Below are positions 6,103-6,593 of a stretch of DNA of 6,593 bases, in pieces. This DNA comes from Alphaproteobacteria bacterium (GTDB taxonomy: Bacteria; Pseudomonadota; Alphaproteobacteria; Micropepsales; Micropepsaceae). Under the pieces are notes generated by a model. It ran no database searches and had not been told where the DNA came from. It saw nothing but the letters and a program-made list of their open reading frames with translations. The DNA lies in assembly GCA_003246795.1 (NCBI GenBank), contig QKCS01000013.1, positions 1-6,593 of the forward strand. Direction: 5' to 3'. The position numbers and the translations under genes are program-made. Numbering within the stretch: position 1 is the stretch's first letter; each line of letters starts with the position of its first letter.

Positions 6103-6139
6103 TTTTGACCATTTAGTCAAAAATGACTGTTTAGTCAAA
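6099..6139. promoter_or_regulatory. Operator of tandem TGAC/GTCA palindromes, probable TetR binding site
   Basis: A perfect inverted repeat has 11-base arms (TCATTTTTGAC at 6099-6109, GTCAAAAATGA at 6116-6126) around a 6-base spacer. A second, overlapping palindrome TGAC-TGTTTA-GTCA follows at 6124-6137. The two cores, TGACCATTTAGTCA (6106-6119) and TGACTGTTTAGTCA (6124-6137), are direct copies 18 bases apart, and both run on into AAA, giving an exact TTTAGTCAAA repeat (6112-6121, 6130-6139). This AT-rich block stands out from its GC-rich surroundings. Position and symmetry fit a site for a TetR-family dimer, or two dimers side by side. It covers the predicted core promoter and the tetR start codon, so binding would block transcription directly. 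Confidence 0.82.
6110..6138 (-). promoter_or_regulatory. Candidate core promoter of the tetR-dioxygenase-FAH-hydroxylase operon
   Basis: On the minus strand TTGACT (6133-6138) is a good -35 box. After 17 bases it is followed by TAAATG (6110-6115), a weak -10 box matching three of six positions. Transcription would begin about 7 bases downstream, at or within a base or two of the A of the tetR ATG (6102). That would give a leaderless mRNA, in line with the absence of a Shine-Dalgarno sequence. Both boxes are parts of the operator repeats. The -10 match is poor, so this is a prediction. Confidence 0.45.
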
Positions 6140-6165
6140 TCATACTTGCGATGGCCCAGCCTGCC

Positions 6166-6593
6166 TTACTTCCTCTTGCGTTGCTTGGCCTGCTTCTTGG
6201 CAAGCGCGCGGTGGAGGCGCAGGCGCTCCGCGCGGGTCAGCGGCCGCTTCGGCCTCACCGTGGCCAGCAGCTTGTCGCCGTCCGAGGCGTTGATCGTCCA
6301 GTTGCGAATCGGCCCCGAATCCAAATGAATGAAGTGCGAGCGCGGATACCAGCCGACGCCGCCGCGCGCCATCTTGCGCGCCGTCGTCGCGGCCGAACTC
6401 AGATTGGAATCCAGCGAAATGTCGACGGCGCGCCCCGCCAAGTGCTGGCTTTTTTCGGCGACGCCGAAGATCCGTGCGGCGAGCATCGCGTTCGTCTTTT
6501 TCGTGCGATAGGCCGACAGGATCGTGGCGCGGCCTTGGCCCGCGTGTTCGACGACGTCGGCGAGGAAGTCCAGCGTTTCGATGAAGACGGGCC
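6166..6593 (-). CDS. M15-family (DUF882/YcbK-like) murein peptidase, 5' end cut by window
   Basis: The C-terminal 141 residues are visible, beginning at PVFIETLDFL; the frame stays open to the window edge, so the true start lies beyond it and the internal ATG at 6486 is not the start. The fragment shows the zinc-peptidase pattern of the M15 DUF882 group: ILSAYRTKKTNAML (24-37 of the fragment), KSQHLAGRAVDISL with His50 and Asp57, then GGVGWYPRSHFIHLDSGPIRNW with His89 as the third ligand. Relatives such as MepK/YcbK cleave peptidoglycan cross-links in the periplasm and usually carry an N-terminal export signal, which cannot be checked here. After the catalytic core comes a tail of about 40 residues that is very rich in Arg and Lys and ends QAKQRKRK. 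The stop codon TAA lies 26 bases before the tetR operator repeats. The gene is probably unrelated in function to the aromatic cassette. Confidence 0.85.
   Translation of the reverse strand, partial: PVFIETLDFLADVVEHAGQGRATILSAYRTKKTNAMLAARIFGVAEKSQHLAGRAVDISLDSNLSSAATTARKMARGGVGWYPRSHFIHLDSGPIRNWTINASDGDKLLATVRPKRPLTRAERLRLHRALAKKQAKQRKRK

Noticed and set aside
6102..6138. TTG start for tetR at 6138
   Set aside because: It would translate the operator repeats, has no ribosome site and adds residues that do not look like a TetR arm; the ATG at 6102 gives a normal TetR N-terminus. It is kept as an alternative in the findings.
6099..6139. CRISPR-like repeat or mobile-element end
   Set aside because: There are only two copies of a short palindromic core immediately in front of a tetR gene, with no spacers, transposase or target-site duplication. 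An operator explains it better.
6166..6486. A complete small protein starting at the ATG at 6486
   Set aside because: The same frame continues upstream to the window edge with sequence that fits the M15 family (LSAYRTKKTNA), so this ATG is internal.

Overview
The window reads as chromosome from a high-GC proteobacterium, most likely an alphaproteobacterium. Third codon positions are strongly G/C, and the two keto-acid dehydrogenase subunits look like the proteobacterial BkdA1/BkdA2 type. This taxonomic call is an impression from protein style only. Every gene I can support lies on the minus strand, so transcription runs from high to low coordinates. The long plus-strand reading frames are GC-driven shadows.

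Right edge (6166-6593): the C-terminal part of an M15-type (DUF882/YcbK-like) peptidoglycan peptidase, cut by the window end. Only 63 bases lie between its stop codon and the next start codon, and that gap is filled largely by a striking set of TGAC/GTCA palindromes.

Centre (2193-6102): a compact four-gene cassette, in order of transcription a TetR-family regulator, a two-domain vicinal-oxygen-chelate (VOC) extradiol dioxygenase, a fumarylacetoacetate hydrolase (FAH)-family enzyme and an MhpA-like FAD-dependent aromatic hydroxylase. The genes overlap by ATGA or sit 12 bases apart, so they form one operon. The enzymes suggest a short aromatic route: ring hydroxylation, meta ring cleavage, then hydrolysis or hydration of the ring-fission product. 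The palindromes upstream are the obvious operator for the TetR protein, and they overlap both the predicted core promoter and the tetR start codon.

Left (1-1937): after a 255-base non-coding gap with a plausible promoter of its own, the E1 alpha gene and most of the E1 beta gene of the branched-chain 2-oxo acid dehydrogenase complex follow, three bases apart. E2 and E3 would be expected beyond the left edge but cannot be seen. This complex oxidises the 2-oxo acids of valine, leucine and isoleucine to acyl-CoAs. Its link to the aromatic cassette is positional only.

The most interesting parts are the aromatic cassette, whose substrate is unknown and which uses an FAH-fold enzyme where an alpha/beta hydrolase is more usual, and the self-contained operator/promoter/start-codon arrangement in front of it.
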